Origin: an uncultured Mucispirillum sp. | Lineage (GTDB): Bacteria; Chrysiogenota; Deferribacteres; Deferribacterales; Mucispirillaceae | Length of the DNA stretch: 64,000 nucleotides | Direction: 5' to 3' | Assembly (NCBI GenBank): GCA_944323205.1 | Contig: CALURO010000002.1 | Span: 62,001-126,000, forward strand | Shown: in pieces, positions 1 through 8,221 of the stretch | How the letters are laid out: every line of letters begins with the position of its first letter | How positions within the stretch are numbered: position 1 is the first letter of the stretch | The notes under the pieces: model-generated | Told to the model about the DNA's origin: nothing | The model's database searches: none | The model's input: the letters and a program-made list of their open reading frames with translations, nothing else | Translations under genes and position numbers: made by a program

Positions 1-221
1 ATAATGCGGCAACACTTGATAACTGTTCTTTTGATGTAAAAGCAGCGGCTAGTACATCAATTCCATCATCAAGCCCTGCCGTAGTTAATATTAATTATAC
101 AGGCACAAGTAATGTAACTTCTTCGCAGGTGAAATTTTACACAACAGAGGCTACAGCTGCTACAGAACCTGCAGGGCAGGAAGAAACAGGCTCTACCGAG
201 ACTGTAACAGCAGGGGAGTAA
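1..221 (+). CDS. 3' end of a probable secreted/surface protein (partial)
   Basis: An open frame enters from the left edge (codons begin at position 3) and ends with TAA at 219-221, giving 72 visible residues. The visible part is rich in Ser, Thr, Ala and Asn, with no charged core and few hydrophobic stretches, and ends in Thr/Glu-rich sequence. This composition is typical of the tails of exported or surface proteins, but no domain can be recognised and the N-terminus is outside the window. The function is unknown. It is followed by two hairpins and then a lipoprotein gene on the same strand. Confidence 0.6.
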   Translation, partial: NAATLDNCSFDVKAAASTSIPSSSPAVVNINYTGTSNVTSSQVKFYTTEATAATEPAGQEETGSTETVTAGE

Positions 222-241
222 TAAAAAAAATTATATAAAAT

Positions 242-387
242 AAGTGCAGCAGCAACCACAAAGCCATGCATCAAAATATAATACCACTTATATTTTATCT
301 TTATTATAGATTTAAACTATACCCTAAATAGTTAAATGAACTTTTGCTGCTGCACTTTAAATCCTGCCATATACAAATATGGCAGGA
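242..387 (+). terminator. Long-range inverted repeat plus compact hairpin between the partial CDS and the lipoprotein
   Basis: A perfect 14-bp inverted repeat (AAGTGCAGCAGCAA at 242-255, its complement at 344-357) encloses 88 nt. It is followed directly by a perfect 11-bp hairpin (TCCTGCCATAT, 4-nt loop, 362-387). Neither has a strong T-run, so this may be a terminator, a 5' UTR structure of the lipoprotein gene at 412, or both. Confidence 0.45.
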
Positions 388-411
388 ATACCAAAATAGG
401 AGGTATAATAT

Positions 412-1209
412 ATGAAAAAATATTTGATGATTTTACTTACAGCAGGTATTGCAGTTTTTACTGGCTGTGCTGAAGAAGAGACACCAGAAGCCTTTATCCC
501 TGCTGATGTTACAAATACCGACAGCTTAGTTGGCTCTTATAGAATTGATTATATAAGTATTCAAGACCATACTCCAGCAGATAATACAACTGCTACGAAT
601 AAAAAACCGGGTACATACATTGTAAGCAATAATTGCGATGAAATAGATGTACCAAAATTAAAAGATTATAACTGTGATAGAAATTTACAAATATTATCAC
701 AAAGAGCATCTATTGAAAAGTTTGTTGATGCAGGCAGAGTGATATATGGCACAGTTATTCAAATGCAGTTATCTTCCGGCACTATAACATCAACATATAA
801 TGAAGATGCTTATCATCACATAATTTTCCCTATTCAAGGCTCATATTTTACTAATGGTTTTGGAAGATCAGCAGTTACAAAAGCAACAGATAGAGGTGTA
901 AGCATTTATTTTGTAAACCCTCCAAATGGTACCAGCGAAAAAGTTAACTTTTATATAAATGAAGTAAGCAACTCTGCTAATAACCAAATACAAATAAAAA
1001 TGAACAGCAATGACGGTAGCAGAACTTATATTTTTAGAATGACTAAAACAAGCAACACCAGTGGCTCATATATCAGTATGCGTGACCCGGGACCAGCAGG
1101 CGGGCTTTATGCAACTTCATCTATTAAAAACAAACCATTATTATATAATTTTTCAGATGCTACACTTACGATGATATTTACTAAGCTTTTTAAGAATATG
1201 AATGATTAG
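412..1209 (+). CDS. Putative lipoprotein of unknown function
   Basis: 265 residues. The N-terminus is a lipoprotein signal peptide (MKKYLMILLTAGIAVFTGC) with a lipobox ending FTGC, so Cys19 should be lipidated and the mature protein held in the inner or outer membrane facing the periplasm. The start is supported by AGGAGG at 398-403, 8 bases before ATG. The rest is Asn/Ser/Thr-rich and looks beta-rich, with a few Cys residues (including a C-N-C-D like stretch near residue 80). No catalytic motif or known domain could be recognised. It sits alone between two structured intergenic regions. Confidence 0.75.
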   Translation: MKKYLMILLTAGIAVFTGCAEEETPEAFIPADVTNTDSLVGSYRIDYISIQDHTPADNTTATNKKPGTYIVSNNCDEIDVPKLKDYNCDRNLQILSQRASIEKFVDAGRVIYGTVIQMQLSSGTITSTYNEDAYHHIIFPIQGSYFTNGFGRSAVTKATDRGVSIYFVNPPNGTSEKVNFYINEVSNSANNQIQIKMNSNDGSRTYIFRMTKTSNTSGSYISMRDPGPAGGLYATSSIKNKPLLYNFSDATLTMIFTKLFKNMND

Positions 1210-1247
1210 ATAATAATATTAATGGACAGACTCCTTACCATTAATAC

Positions 1248-1299
1248 GAGCGTTTAGCGAAGTGAAGAATATTATAAGTGCTTTGCTCGCTAAACGCTC
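1248..1299. repeat. Inverted repeat just downstream of the lipoprotein gene
   Basis: GAGCGTTTAGCGA (1248-1260) is perfectly complementary to TCGCTAAACGCTC (1287-1299), with a 26-nt spacer containing GAAGAAT. The arms resemble those of the dispersed palindromic repeats in this window (arms ending in GCGAAG). It may be a family relative or the terminator region of the lipoprotein gene. Confidence 0.55.
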
Positions 1300-1337
1300 A
1301 CTTTAAATGACAATGTATATATGGAAAAAAAATATAT

Positions 1338-1496
1338 GTCACTCAGACGAGCGGTTTTTGCGAGGACTGCCGATTTCCCGACCGAATAGGGAGGAATCAG
1401 AAATCGCACAGGCTAGACCGAAGCGAAGAGTCTATAAATTTTACTAGCTAGAATGTTATAAGATTCTTCGCTAGTGTTCCACTAGCTCTGAATGAC
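1338..1496 (+). repeat. Dispersed palindromic repeat, copy 1
   Basis: Begins GTCACTCAGACGAGCGG and ends AGATTCTTCG...CTCTGAATGAC, so the two ends are complementary (GTCAcTCAGA versus TCTGAATGAC). The middle holds a second palindromic module, GATTTCCCGA...GGAATCAGAAATC. It is nearly identical in sequence to the copy at 3438-3600. It fills most of the gap between the lipoprotein and the chemoreceptor gene; no protein is likely encoded. Confidence 0.8.
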
Positions 1497-1621
1497 AGTG
1501 GTTATTTGGAATTATTACCATATGACAAGGTGATTATTTAGATATAAAAATATTTAATAGACAAATAGGAAATTAGTATATATCCTTAGTAGTAGAATAG
1601 TAGTATATTTAGTAGTTTTTT

Positions 1622-1653
1622 AATTCTGCTGATAGTCTACTATCAGTAGAATT
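1622..1653. promoter_or_regulatory. Near-perfect dyad upstream of the chemoreceptor gene
   Basis: AATTCTGCTGATAGT (1622-1636) pairs with ACTATCAGTAGAATT (1639-1653) with a single G:T wobble and only 2 nt between arms. It lies about 90 bp upstream of the chemoreceptor start. The tiny loop suits a protein-binding dyad at least as well as an RNA terminator. No clear promoter could be assigned here. Confidence 0.4.
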
Positions 1654-1744
1654 AATTGTATTTTAAAAATTTTTTTAAAAAAAGTCTTGGAAACATTGCA
1701 GATTTGTTGTAATATCAAATATATACAACTTTTAGGGGGACTTG

Positions 1745-3304
1745 ATGAATATCTTAACAAAAGTTTATACTATTTGTATGCTGTTAATAACTTTAATATC
1801 TTTTTATTTTGCAGGTATTACAGGTGGACTGCTGTGTTTAACTATTACAGTGTTTTCTATACTACATTACTATATTTTTGTTAAAAATATTAGTAAATCA
1901 ATATCTGTATTTGAAACCGCAGTAGATGATTTTATAAAAGGCCTTTATAAGCCTTTATCAAGCAGTAATAAACTTACAGATAATCTTGTTAGAGAATTTA
2001 ATCTTAAATATGAAAAACTTAAAAGCGTGTATAGCAACTTTAACAGTGCACATATATGCTTATCATCTATTGGGAAAGATTTATACAAAGTGCAGCATCT
2101 GCTTGATGAAAATATGAATATCTCTAACAACAAAATAGAAGAAATGAAGAATAATATGAACAGTCTTACATCTTCAGCTGTAAATGTGCATACAATGTGC
2201 GATAATTCCGAAGCAGCCGCAGAAATATGCTTAAAAAGAGCAGATGAATGTAAAGATGCAATGAATTCAAGCATTAATAAAATGAATGAAATAAGCACAA
2301 CAGTTGATGGTATTGTAGATAGTGCCCGTGAATTTGTTGAATATTCTAATGATATTAAAAACAGCCTGCAGGGAATAGAAGATATTGCAGACCAAACAAA
2401 CCTTTTAGCTCTAAATGCAGCTATTGAAGCAGCAAGAGCTGGTGAAGCTGGAAGAGGGTTTGCAGTAGTTGCGGACGAAGTTAGAAAACTGGCAGAAAAA
2501 ACTACTAACTTTACAGGCGAAATTAAAAAAGTAGTAGAAAAACTTCATGAAAAAACAGACGATATATCTACAAAAGTAGAAACAAATGCTGAACAAGTTA
2601 AATATGCAATATCAGGCATATCTGAAGTAAATAATATGATATCTGATATCGGAAGCGAAACAAGTAGTGTGCTTGATATGATAAAAAATATAGTATCATC
2701 TATACAAGACCAGCATACAAATATAGAAAATATTAATAATAATCTAACACAAATATATGATGAAAATAATATAATGATGAGCTTAACTTCTGAAAGCCGT
2801 AAATTAGGCGAAAATATAGAAGATGTAGTTGTAGAATTACAAACTGCAACAAATGAATATGCAGAAAAAACAAACAGCACAGGGCAGTATCTTATGTTTA
2901 CTAACTCCCTTTCTGTAAATTATGAGCCAATGGATAATCAACATAAAAAATGGATAGACTTATTTAATGAAATATACCAATGCTATGTAAATAATGGCAG
3001 CCCAGAAGAAATTAAACAAGTAATTAAAAATTTAGTAGATTATACAATATGGCATTTTGATTTTGAAAATAAAATGATGGAAAAATATAATTTTCCAAAT
3101 TATTCAGAACATAAATATCAACATGATGATATATTAGAAGAAGTAGAAAAAATATATTCTAAAATACAAGCAGGTGATAAATCTGTCCTTGTAAGTAATA
3201 TTTTAGAATTTCTAAAAAAATGGCTTATATCACATATTTTAAAAACAGATGTTGCATTAGGCAGTTATTTAGAAAAAGTAAAAGCAAAACCTGTAAGTCA
3301 GTAA
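1745..3304 (+). CDS. Methyl-accepting chemotaxis protein with C-terminal haemerythrin domain
   Basis: 519 residues from ATG 1745, which sits 4 nt after AGGGGGA (1734-1740). A TTG codon directly upstream is too close to the Shine-Dalgarno. Two hydrophobic helices (about 4-23 and 27-46) with almost no periplasmic loop anchor the protein, so it lacks a periplasmic sensor. The MCP signalling hairpin (about 210-255) carries [16 protein letters not shown] and [18 protein letters not shown], the CheA/CheW contact tip. The C-terminal domain (about 393-515) has the full bacteriohaemerythrin ligand set: DNQH, HFDFE (HxxxE), HKYQH (HxxxH) and HILKTD (HxxxxD), which binds a di-iron centre and O2. The likely role is cytoplasmic oxygen sensing for aerotaxis. 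No HAMP domain is evident. Confidence 0.93.
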   Translation: MNILTKVYTICMLLITLISFYFAGITGGLLCLTITVFSILHYYIFVKNISKSISVFETAVDDFIKGLYKPLSSSNKLTDNLVREFNLKYEKLKSVYSNFNSAHICLSSIGKDLYKVQHLLDENMNISNNKIEEMKNNMNSLTSSAVNVHTMCDNSEAAAEICLKRADECKDAMNSSINKMNEISTTVDGIVDSAREFVEYSNDIKNSLQGIEDIADQTNLLALNAAIEAARAGEAGRGFAVVADEVRKLAEKTTNFTGEIKKVVEKLHEKTDDISTKVETNAEQVKYAISGISEVNNMISDIGSETSSVLDMIKNIVSSIQDQHTNIENINNNLTQIYDENNIMMSLTSESRKLGENIEDVVVELQTATNEYAEKTNSTGQYLMFTNSLSVNYEPMDNQHKKWIDLFNEIYQCYVNNGSPEEIKQVIKNLVDYTIWHFDFENKMMEKYNFPNYSEHKYQHDDILEEVEKIYSKIQAGDKSVLVSNILEFLKKWLISHILKTDVALGSYLEKVKAKPVSQ

Positions 3305-3357
3305 CCACCACAGCAGTATTTATTAAGAATATTGCTCTATCATAAACTCTCTTTTTG

Positions 3358-3394
3358 CCGCCTGTATATAAATATTTATACAGGCGGTTTTTTT
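3358..3394 (+). terminator. Rho-independent terminator of the MCP gene
   Basis: An 11-bp perfect stem, CCGCCTGTATA (3358-3368) with TATACAGGCGG (3377-3387), an 8-nt loop and a run of seven T, about 50 bp after the MCP stop. Confidence 0.9.
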
Positions 3395-3437
3395 GTTGAG
3401 TATTAATATATCTTGGGGTACTCCGTTTTTTATTTTT

Positions 3438-3600
3438 GTCACTCAGACGAGCGGTTTTTGCGAGGACTGCCGATTTCCCGAGCGAGTAGCGAGGAATCAG
3501 AAATCGCACAGGCTAGCTAGCCTGCGACCGAAGAGTCTATAAATTTTACTAGCTGGAATGTTATAAGATTCTTCGCCTACTATCGTAGGCTCTGAATGAC
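3438..3600 (+). repeat. Dispersed palindromic repeat, copy 2
   Basis: Almost identical to the 1338-1496 copy: GTCACTCAGACGAGCGG at the left, the GATTTCCCGAGCG...AGAAATCGCACAGGCTAG core, then GAAGAGTCTATAAATTTTACTAGC and CTCTGAATGAC at the right. A linker of 26 bp (AAGGTGGACATGG...) joins it to a third copy. Confidence 0.85.
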
Positions 3601-3626
3601 AAGGTGGACATGGATAAAAAACATAT

Positions 3627-3848
3627 GTCACTCAGAGGGAGCCTGCGACCGAAGAGTCTATAAATTTTACAAGCTGGAATGTTATAAGATAGGCTCAGGG
3701 GAGCGTTTTTTGCGACGCAAGGACTTTCCGTCCAGCCAGCTTTTTTATTTCCTGCCTATTCGTTGGAAAAAGCTGTCCTCCTTTCAGTCGCCGAATAGGA
3801 AGGAATCAAAAGTCCGTAGCTGGAAAGTTTTAAAAATAAAAGTTTAAA
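3627..3848 (+). repeat. Dispersed palindromic repeat, copy 3 (variant core)
   Basis: Starts GTCACTCAGAGGGAGCCTGC and shares the GAAGAGTCTATAAATTTTAC module, but its core is the alternative palindrome AAGGACTTTCCGTCCAGC...AAAAGTCCGTAGCTGGA. The right terminal CTCTGAATGAC is missing, so it is incomplete. An open frame running through it (3596-3847) is repeated at 7751-8074 in another copy and is judged not to be a gene. Confidence 0.75.
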
Positions 3849-3857
3849 TGGAAATGT

Positions 3858-4163
3858 TCAAAAATCTGATAATTTCACTGCTTTTACAACAGCATCTTTA
3901 TTAATTTCACCATATATATGGGGAAAATCCTGATTGAATGATTTAGAATATTCCCATTTTATTTCAGATTTCAGTTTTTCTGTATCTATTAAAAGCACTA
4001 TAAAGCTGCCACCTTTTTTTTCAAGCCGTGGGATAATTAGTGGAAACTGCTCATATGTGCTTGCATGGATAAAGCCTTCGTCTGCTGATAATTCTTTTCC
4101 AAAACTGTTTTTATCTTTTATTTTTTCATAATATTCTTCTAAAATATTAACTATTATCATCAT
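3858..4163 (-). CDS. DUF952 family protein
   Basis: 101 residues. The hallmarks of the DUF952 family are present: DEGFIHAST near residue 29, a WEYS segment near residue 70 and FPHIYGEI near residue 80. These are small cytoplasmic proteins of unproven biochemical role. The ATG at 4163 overlaps the stop of the upstream leucine-rich-repeat gene by 4 bp (ATGA), so the two are probably translationally coupled and co-transcribed, although no functional connection is obvious. The length matches the family (about 100-120). Start codon 4160 is an equally possible alternative (Met-Met). Confidence 0.85.
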   Translation of the reverse strand: MMIIVNILEEYYEKIKDKNSFGKELSADEGFIHASTYEQFPLIIPRLEKKGGSFIVLLIDTEKLKSEIKWEYSKSFNQDFPHIYGEINKDAVVKAVKLSDF

Positions 4164-5830
4164 AACCTGTTTTTCCTGCCTATAAAGACTGTTACTTTAT
4201 ATAATAAAAGGATAAATGCAAGTATAATGATAATATCGCCACCTGTTGATTTGCCCTTTGATATAGAGCAGCCTGTTCCAAGTGTAATATCTTTTTCTTC
4301 ACTTTCTGTATTATTATCAAGTGGATTTTGCCATACTTCGCCAGTTATCATATCTATATTAACTATATTTTCGCCGTCTATAAAAACATTATCTGGTGGA
4401 TAATTTTCACACTGGTTTTCAAAATGGACATCTTGAATATTATATAAATACCTTATCTGCCTGTAATTTGATTCTGGAATACAGTTGTATGTAAACCGCA
4501 GGGATAATATATATGTATTTACTTTTACATCTTTTAAAGGTGTAACATCTGTAATGCTGTTAAAATCAAATATCATGCTTTTTAAATATGTTTTATCTGA
4601 TACAGGTGAAATATCTGAAATATAGTTATGTTTAAAAGATACTTCGCCAAGTTTGTTTAAATTTCTTAAAGGCTCAAGGGAAGATATTTTATTATGGTCT
4701 GCAATAATAGTATTAAGTGCATAGTTTTTTTCAAGGGGAGTAATATCTGTTACTGCATTGATAGACATATCAATACCTGAAAGCATTGTCATATTATCAA
4801 GAGCTGCTATACTTGTAATCCTGTTATCTCTTATAGATAAATATTTTAAAGCTCTTAAAGATGAAAGGGCAGAAATATCAGTTATCCTATTACCCTGTAA
4901 AGATAAATGCTGCAAACTTGAAGGCATATAAGTTAATGGTGTAATATCTGTAATATAATCAGGCCCCTGATAATTCAACACCAGCTGATAAAGTGGGTAC
5001 ATATAAGGAAAATATGTTAAATCTGTAATATGGTTGCCACTTAAATTAAGTGTGTTAAGCATAGGAAGCCTTGTTAAATATTCTATATTTTTAATTTCAG
5101 AATTAGGTATTTCAAGCCTTTGCAGTCGTTTTAGATTACGCAGGGGCATTACATCGTCTATTTTTGTGCCTTGATTACCCATATCTATTAATTTTAGATT
5201 AACAAACTGCTGCAAGCCTTCAAGGCTTGTAATATTAGGGTCATTACATTTAAGCATAGTAATTTCTTCAGCTTCTGCACAGGATATCGGCCATCTTTTA
5301 AAGCCAGTATATTCTCTAACACATTTTTCTAAATATGTGCCTTCTGGAAATTTTACTAAATCCCATTTATTTTCGCATGTGCTGAAATCTGTTGCATTCA
5401 TAAACATTTCTTTTAAATGCCTGACAGTTTCATTATCACATGTACAGCTTTGGCATGTCATATCAAGCAGGTTATCTATACTTGTGCTGTTATCTGTATT
5501 ATTATCTGAACCAAAAATATCATCTATAATAGTGCTGTTATCAGTAACATTATCTGTAATATTATCTGTCATATTATCATTTGGATTAAAGCATGAAGAA
5601 CATTTACAGTCTTCGCCACTTAAAAATTCTGTTAAAGTAACATTATCGTATGTGCAGTTATCACATGAGCAGTTTCCATATTCGTCACAGGAACAGTCTT
5701 TGCATGTGTATGTATTAAGCAGGTTTATTACATCATACACAGATAAAGATTGAGCATAAGCTGCCACTTGTGCAAAGAATATAAAAATAAAACAAAATGT
5801 AATTGCTGAAATAAATTTATAGATTTTCAT
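4160..5830 (-). CDS. Secreted cysteine-rich leucine-rich-repeat (internalin-like) protein with C-terminal anchor
   Basis: 556 residues. A Sec signal peptide (about 1-27, cleavage after AYAQ) is followed by a Cys-rich segment (about 38-75; CKDCSCDEYGNCSCDNC) with a related second piece (TCQSCTCDN near 128). Between them lies an Asn/Asp/Thr-rich linker of DN(M/I/V)TDN repeats. Residues about 195-475 hold roughly ten 22-residue SDS22/internalin-type LRRs (pattern ITDITPL..L..L..L.L..N). The C-terminus has GTGCSISKGKSTGG, a hydrophobic helix (about 530-548) and basic GRKNRL. This resembles C-terminal protein-sorting (CTERM-like) tails. Probably an exported surface protein for adhesion or protein binding. 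It heads a two-gene minus-strand unit with the DUF952 gene. Confidence 0.85.
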   Translation of the reverse strand: MKIYKFISAITFCFIFIFFAQVAAYAQSLSVYDVINLLNTYTCKDCSCDEYGNCSCDNCTYDNVTLTEFLSGEDCKCSSCFNPNDNMTDNITDNVTDNSTIIDDIFGSDNNTDNSTSIDNLLDMTCQSCTCDNETVRHLKEMFMNATDFSTCENKWDLVKFPEGTYLEKCVREYTGFKRWPISCAEAEEITMLKCNDPNITSLEGLQQFVNLKLIDMGNQGTKIDDVMPLRNLKRLQRLEIPNSEIKNIEYLTRLPMLNTLNLSGNHITDLTYFPYMYPLYQLVLNYQGPDYITDITPLTYMPSSLQHLSLQGNRITDISALSSLRALKYLSIRDNRITSIAALDNMTMLSGIDMSINAVTDITPLEKNYALNTIIADHNKISSLEPLRNLNKLGEVSFKHNYISDISPVSDKTYLKSMIFDFNSITDVTPLKDVKVNTYILSLRFTYNCIPESNYRQIRYLYNIQDVHFENQCENYPPDNVFIDGENIVNIDMITGEVWQNPLDNNTESEEKDITLGTGCSISKGKSTGGDIIIILAFILLLYKVTVFIGRKNRL

Positions 5831-5959
5831 TTATCTATTATCGGTAAAAATAAAATTATATAAAGTAAAATTTCTTGTAATAATCTATTAATCAGTATAT
5901 TATATAAAAGGCATAGTTTTTGCTATTTTTATTAGTATCAATAAATATTGGAGTGCTGT

Positions 5960-6583
5960 ATGAAAAAAGTATATATATTAATAGTGATTCTGCTTGTATC
6001 ATTCATGTTTTCAGCCTGTGCAAATAAGGCTGTAAAACCTGTTGTAAATGCTTATTCTCTGGAAGATTTTAATTACCCTTGTATGAAAATAGATTTTTCT
6101 GACCAGATAAGATATATAGATATGAGCACAGTAAAAAAAGATGATAATGTTGCATTATTATATAATCTTGAAATGCCGGGATATGAAATAAATGTTGTAA
6201 AAATGTATGCTTTAAAAGGCTCTTTCAGTTTAGAAAGCCTGCCTTCGCTTTATGATAATCCATCAAAACTTTTTGAAATAACAAATACAGATAATCCAGA
6301 TAAATCTGCAGTTATAGTGCTTGATGATAAAAAAGACGGTATATATGTAAAAGGCTCTGTTGGTTATTTTATCCAGTCAGACAGGATAGTTAGAGTGGAT
6401 ATAAGCAGAGTTATTAAAAAAGCAGGAACTTTTAGATATTCTGGCCTTGATGAATGGCGTAACTCTACAATAGGTAAAAGAACATTAGAAAATATAAAAA
6501 CTATAGTAGAAACAGTTTATTCAAGTATATCAACTATTTCATGCCCTAATAAGTCAGACTTAAACAGTAACTGGTGGGATTAA
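5960..6583 (+). CDS. Putative lipoprotein of unknown function
   Basis: 207 residues from ATG 5960; an upstream in-frame TTG (5948) overlaps the GGAG ribosome-binding site at 5949-5952, so ATG is preferred. The N-terminus MKKVYILIVILLVSFMFSAC is a lipoprotein signal with lipobox FSAC. The mature part has mixed alpha/beta character with no recognisable domain. The gene is divergent from the LRR protein. Its stop overlaps that of the convergent sfsA by 4 bp (shared TTAA, 6580-6583), so there is no room for an intervening terminator. Confidence 0.75.
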   Translation: MKKVYILIVILLVSFMFSACANKAVKPVVNAYSLEDFNYPCMKIDFSDQIRYIDMSTVKKDDNVALLYNLEMPGYEINVVKMYALKGSFSLESLPSLYDNPSKLFEITNTDNPDKSAVIVLDDKKDGIYVKGSVGYFIQSDRIVRVDISRVIKKAGTFRYSGLDEWRNSTIGKRTLENIKTIVETVYSSISTISCPNKSDLNSNWWD

Positions 6584-7272
6584 AGCCTAACTTCTATCTG
6601 ATTATTTAAAACCATAGAGTTTTCTGTAATAATGCAGTCGTAAGCTAGTATTTCCACACCTTTTGACTTGGCATATTTTAGGGCATCGCCAAATTCTGCA
6701 TGGGTTTTATAGTTAGGTGTAAAATATGCAGGTGAAAGCATTTGTATTACAAAAATAATATATGTATCAAATCCATTTTCTTTTGCATAAACCAGCTCCA
6801 TAATATGCTTAATACCCCTTTGAGTTGGTGCATCAGGAAACATTACAATGTTATTTTCTTCTAATGTAACACCTTTAATTTCTGCAAATATTTTTCGGTT
6901 TTTTGTTTCTGCATATACATCAAACCGTGACTGCATATATTTCTGCTCCATTTTTATAAGTGTTAAAGGCTCGCTTATATTTAATAAATCTTTGCCATTT
7001 TGCAGAGCTTCATATACGGCTTTATTTGGAGCTGATGAATCCATATTAATTAATCTACCCATTTTATTAACTGTTATAAGGTCATATTTTGTTTTTCTGC
7101 TTGTATCTGGGAAATATTCTAAATAAACTTCTGTATCTTTTACTAAAAGCTCCCTGCATCTGCCTGTATTTTTTACATGGACTATTACATTTTCATTATT
7201 TATATTACATTCTGCAATAAACCTGTTTGGTCTGTTTTTAAAGACAGCTTTTACAATGTTATTATATATCAT
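6580..7272 (-). CDS. sfsA: SfsA family DNA/RNA nuclease-like protein
   Basis: 230 residues, the usual SfsA length. Visible family signatures are NRPNRFIAEC (14-23), HVKNTGRCRELL (32-43), YDLITVNK, SSAPNKAVYEAL and, in the nuclease-like half, EIKGVTLEE followed by FPDAPTQRGIKHIMEL. The E-x-K and FPDAPT motifs belong to the PD-(D/E)XK-like core of the SfsA superfamily. In E. coli the protein was named for sugar fermentation stimulation and binds DNA; its exact role is unsettled. It is a single gene, divergent from the cold-shock gene. Confidence 0.93.
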   Translation of the reverse strand: MIYNNIVKAVFKNRPNRFIAECNINNENVIVHVKNTGRCRELLVKDTEVYLEYFPDTSRKTKYDLITVNKMGRLINMDSSAPNKAVYEALQNGKDLLNISEPLTLIKMEQKYMQSRFDVYAETKNRKIFAEIKGVTLEENNIVMFPDAPTQRGIKHIMELVYAKENGFDTYIIFVIQMLSPAYFTPNYKTHAEFGDALKYAKSKGVEILAYDCIITENSMVLNNQIEVRL

Positions 7273-7395
7273 ATTTTACCTTTTATTATGTATTTAAATG
7301 TATAAGCATACTATAAGAAAATTAATATGTCATTATATTTATAAAATCCTAATATTAACATATTTTAGTTTTTTGATAAAAACAATATTAAAACC

Positions 7396-7424
7396 TTGAC
7401 ATAGATATATAAATTGTGTATCTA
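7396..7424 (+). promoter_or_regulatory. Sigma-70 promoter of the cold-shock gene
   Basis: TTGACA (7396-7401), a 17-nt spacer and TATCTA (7419-7424). This places the transcript start about 45 nt before the ATG at 7475. Confidence 0.7.
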
Positions 7425-7474
7425 TATGTAATTAATAGTTATGCTTGAATGTAAATTATTTAGGGGTTTGTATA

Positions 7475-7690
7475 ATGAGTCAAAGTGGTGTAGTAAAGTG
7501 GTTTAATAACTCAAAAGGTTATGGTTTTTTAACTGACAAAAATGGTGCAGATGTATTTGTCCATTTTTCTGCTATTCAAAGCGATGGTTATAAAACACTA
7601 AAACAAGGGGATAATGTAGAGTTTGATGCAGTAGAAGGAGAAAAAGGTTTACAGGCACAAAATGTTAAAAAAGTAACCTTAGAAGATTAA
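7475..7690 (+). CDS. Cold-shock domain protein (CspA family)
   Basis: 71 residues from ATG 7475, preceded by AGGGG at 7462-7466; a longer in-frame start at 7445 would add a non-conserved tail. It is a single cold-shock OB-fold with RNP1 (KGYGFLTD) and RNP2 (VFVHFSAI), starting [15 protein letters not shown] as in CspA/CspB. It binds single-stranded RNA/DNA and acts as an RNA chaperone in the cytoplasm. It is monocistronic, with its own promoter and terminator. Whether it is cold-induced cannot be told from the sequence. Confidence 0.95.
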   Translation: MSQSGVVKWFNNSKGYGFLTDKNGADVFVHFSAIQSDGYKTLKQGDNVEFDAVEGEKGLQAQNVKKVTLED

Positions 7691-7747
7691 TGTAATTAAT
7701 ATACTACTTTTTTTGCAGTAAACTTTTATTTTGACAAAAATTATTTT

Positions 7748-7778
7748 GCTGTGAGCATACTGTTCACAGCTTTTTTTT
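7748..7778 (+). terminator. Rho-independent terminator of the cold-shock gene
   Basis: Stem GCTGTGAGCA / TGTTCACAGC (7748-7757 with 7761-7770, one G:T pair), tight loop and eight T residues. Confidence 0.85.
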
Positions 7779-7814
7779 ATGATAATTATTACAGTAGTAT
7801 AAAATATTATACAT

Positions 7815-7848
7815 TGTCATTCTGGATATATTCACTAGCTCTGAATGA
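7815..7848 (+). repeat. Minimal copy of the dispersed palindromic repeat
   Basis: GTCATTCTGGATATATTCACTAGCTCTGAATGAC: just the two complementary ends (GTCATTC.G...CTCTGAATGAC) with a 15-nt centre. It is followed by the linker AGTGGTTATTTGGAATTATTAC, which also follows the 1338-1496 copy. Confidence 0.7.
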
Positions 7849-7877
7849 CAGTGGTTATTTGGAATTATTACTACTTT

Positions 7878-8160
7878 GTCACTCAGAGGGAGCTTGCGAC
7901 CGAAGAGTCTATAAATTTTACAAGCTAGAATGTTATAAAATAGGCTCAGGACGAGCCGTCGCTTGCGAGAGCAACAAGGAATTTACTTCCGTAGTTGCGT
8001 GTTTTTTTAAATACAGGGATGTATTTAAAAATAAAAGTTTAATTAGATTCTTCGCCTACTATCGTAGGCTCTGAATGACAAGGTGGATATGGATAAAAAA
8101 CATACGCAGGCTCCGCATCAAGGTGACATAAGGTGTTATAAAAAAATGGGGGTGAAGCAG
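7878..8160 (+). repeat. Dispersed palindromic repeat, copy with MITE-like end
   Basis: Starts GTCACTCAGAGGGAGC, contains the GAAGAGTCTATAAATTTTAC module and a core related to GCGAGAGCAACAAGGAATTTACTTCCG, and ends GGCTCTGAATGAC at 8079. After a linker it continues as GTGACATAAGGTGTTATA and AAAATGGGGGTGAAGCAG, the inverted form of the outer end seen at 23031 and 40852. With the minimal copy, this fills the gap between csp and the NusG-II gene. Confidence 0.7.
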
Positions 8161-8173
8161 AACATTAAGAAAC

Positions 8174-8200
8174 TTGACTTTTTTTATGTAATAATATACT
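8174..8200 (+). promoter_or_regulatory. Possible promoter of the NusG-II / Gx-transporter pair
   Basis: TTGACT (8174-8179) and TATACT (8195-8200), about 22 bp before ATG 8222. The 15-nt spacer is short for a sigma-70 promoter, so this is tentative. Confidence 0.35.
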
Positions 8201-8221
8201 TTTATATTTGGACGGTAGTAT

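Noticed and set aside
1685..1702. Sigma-54-like sequence TTGGAAACATTGCA before the chemoreceptor
   Set aside because: The GG and GC elements are only 7 nt apart instead of 10, so it does not fit a -24/-12 promoter.
3596..3847. Open frame of 83 codons
   Set aside because: It lies in the dispersed repeat, its translation recurs in the copy at 7751-8074, and it has no ribosome-binding site; it is repeat sequence, not a gene.
1338..3848. Possible CRISPR-like array from closely spaced repeats
   Set aside because: The repeats are long, palindromic and irregularly spaced with no uniform spacers or cas genes; they are dispersed elements.
7751..8074. Open frame of 107 codons
   Set aside because: It begins in the cold-shock gene terminator and runs through the repeat copies; it shares the repeat-derived peptide with 3596-3847.
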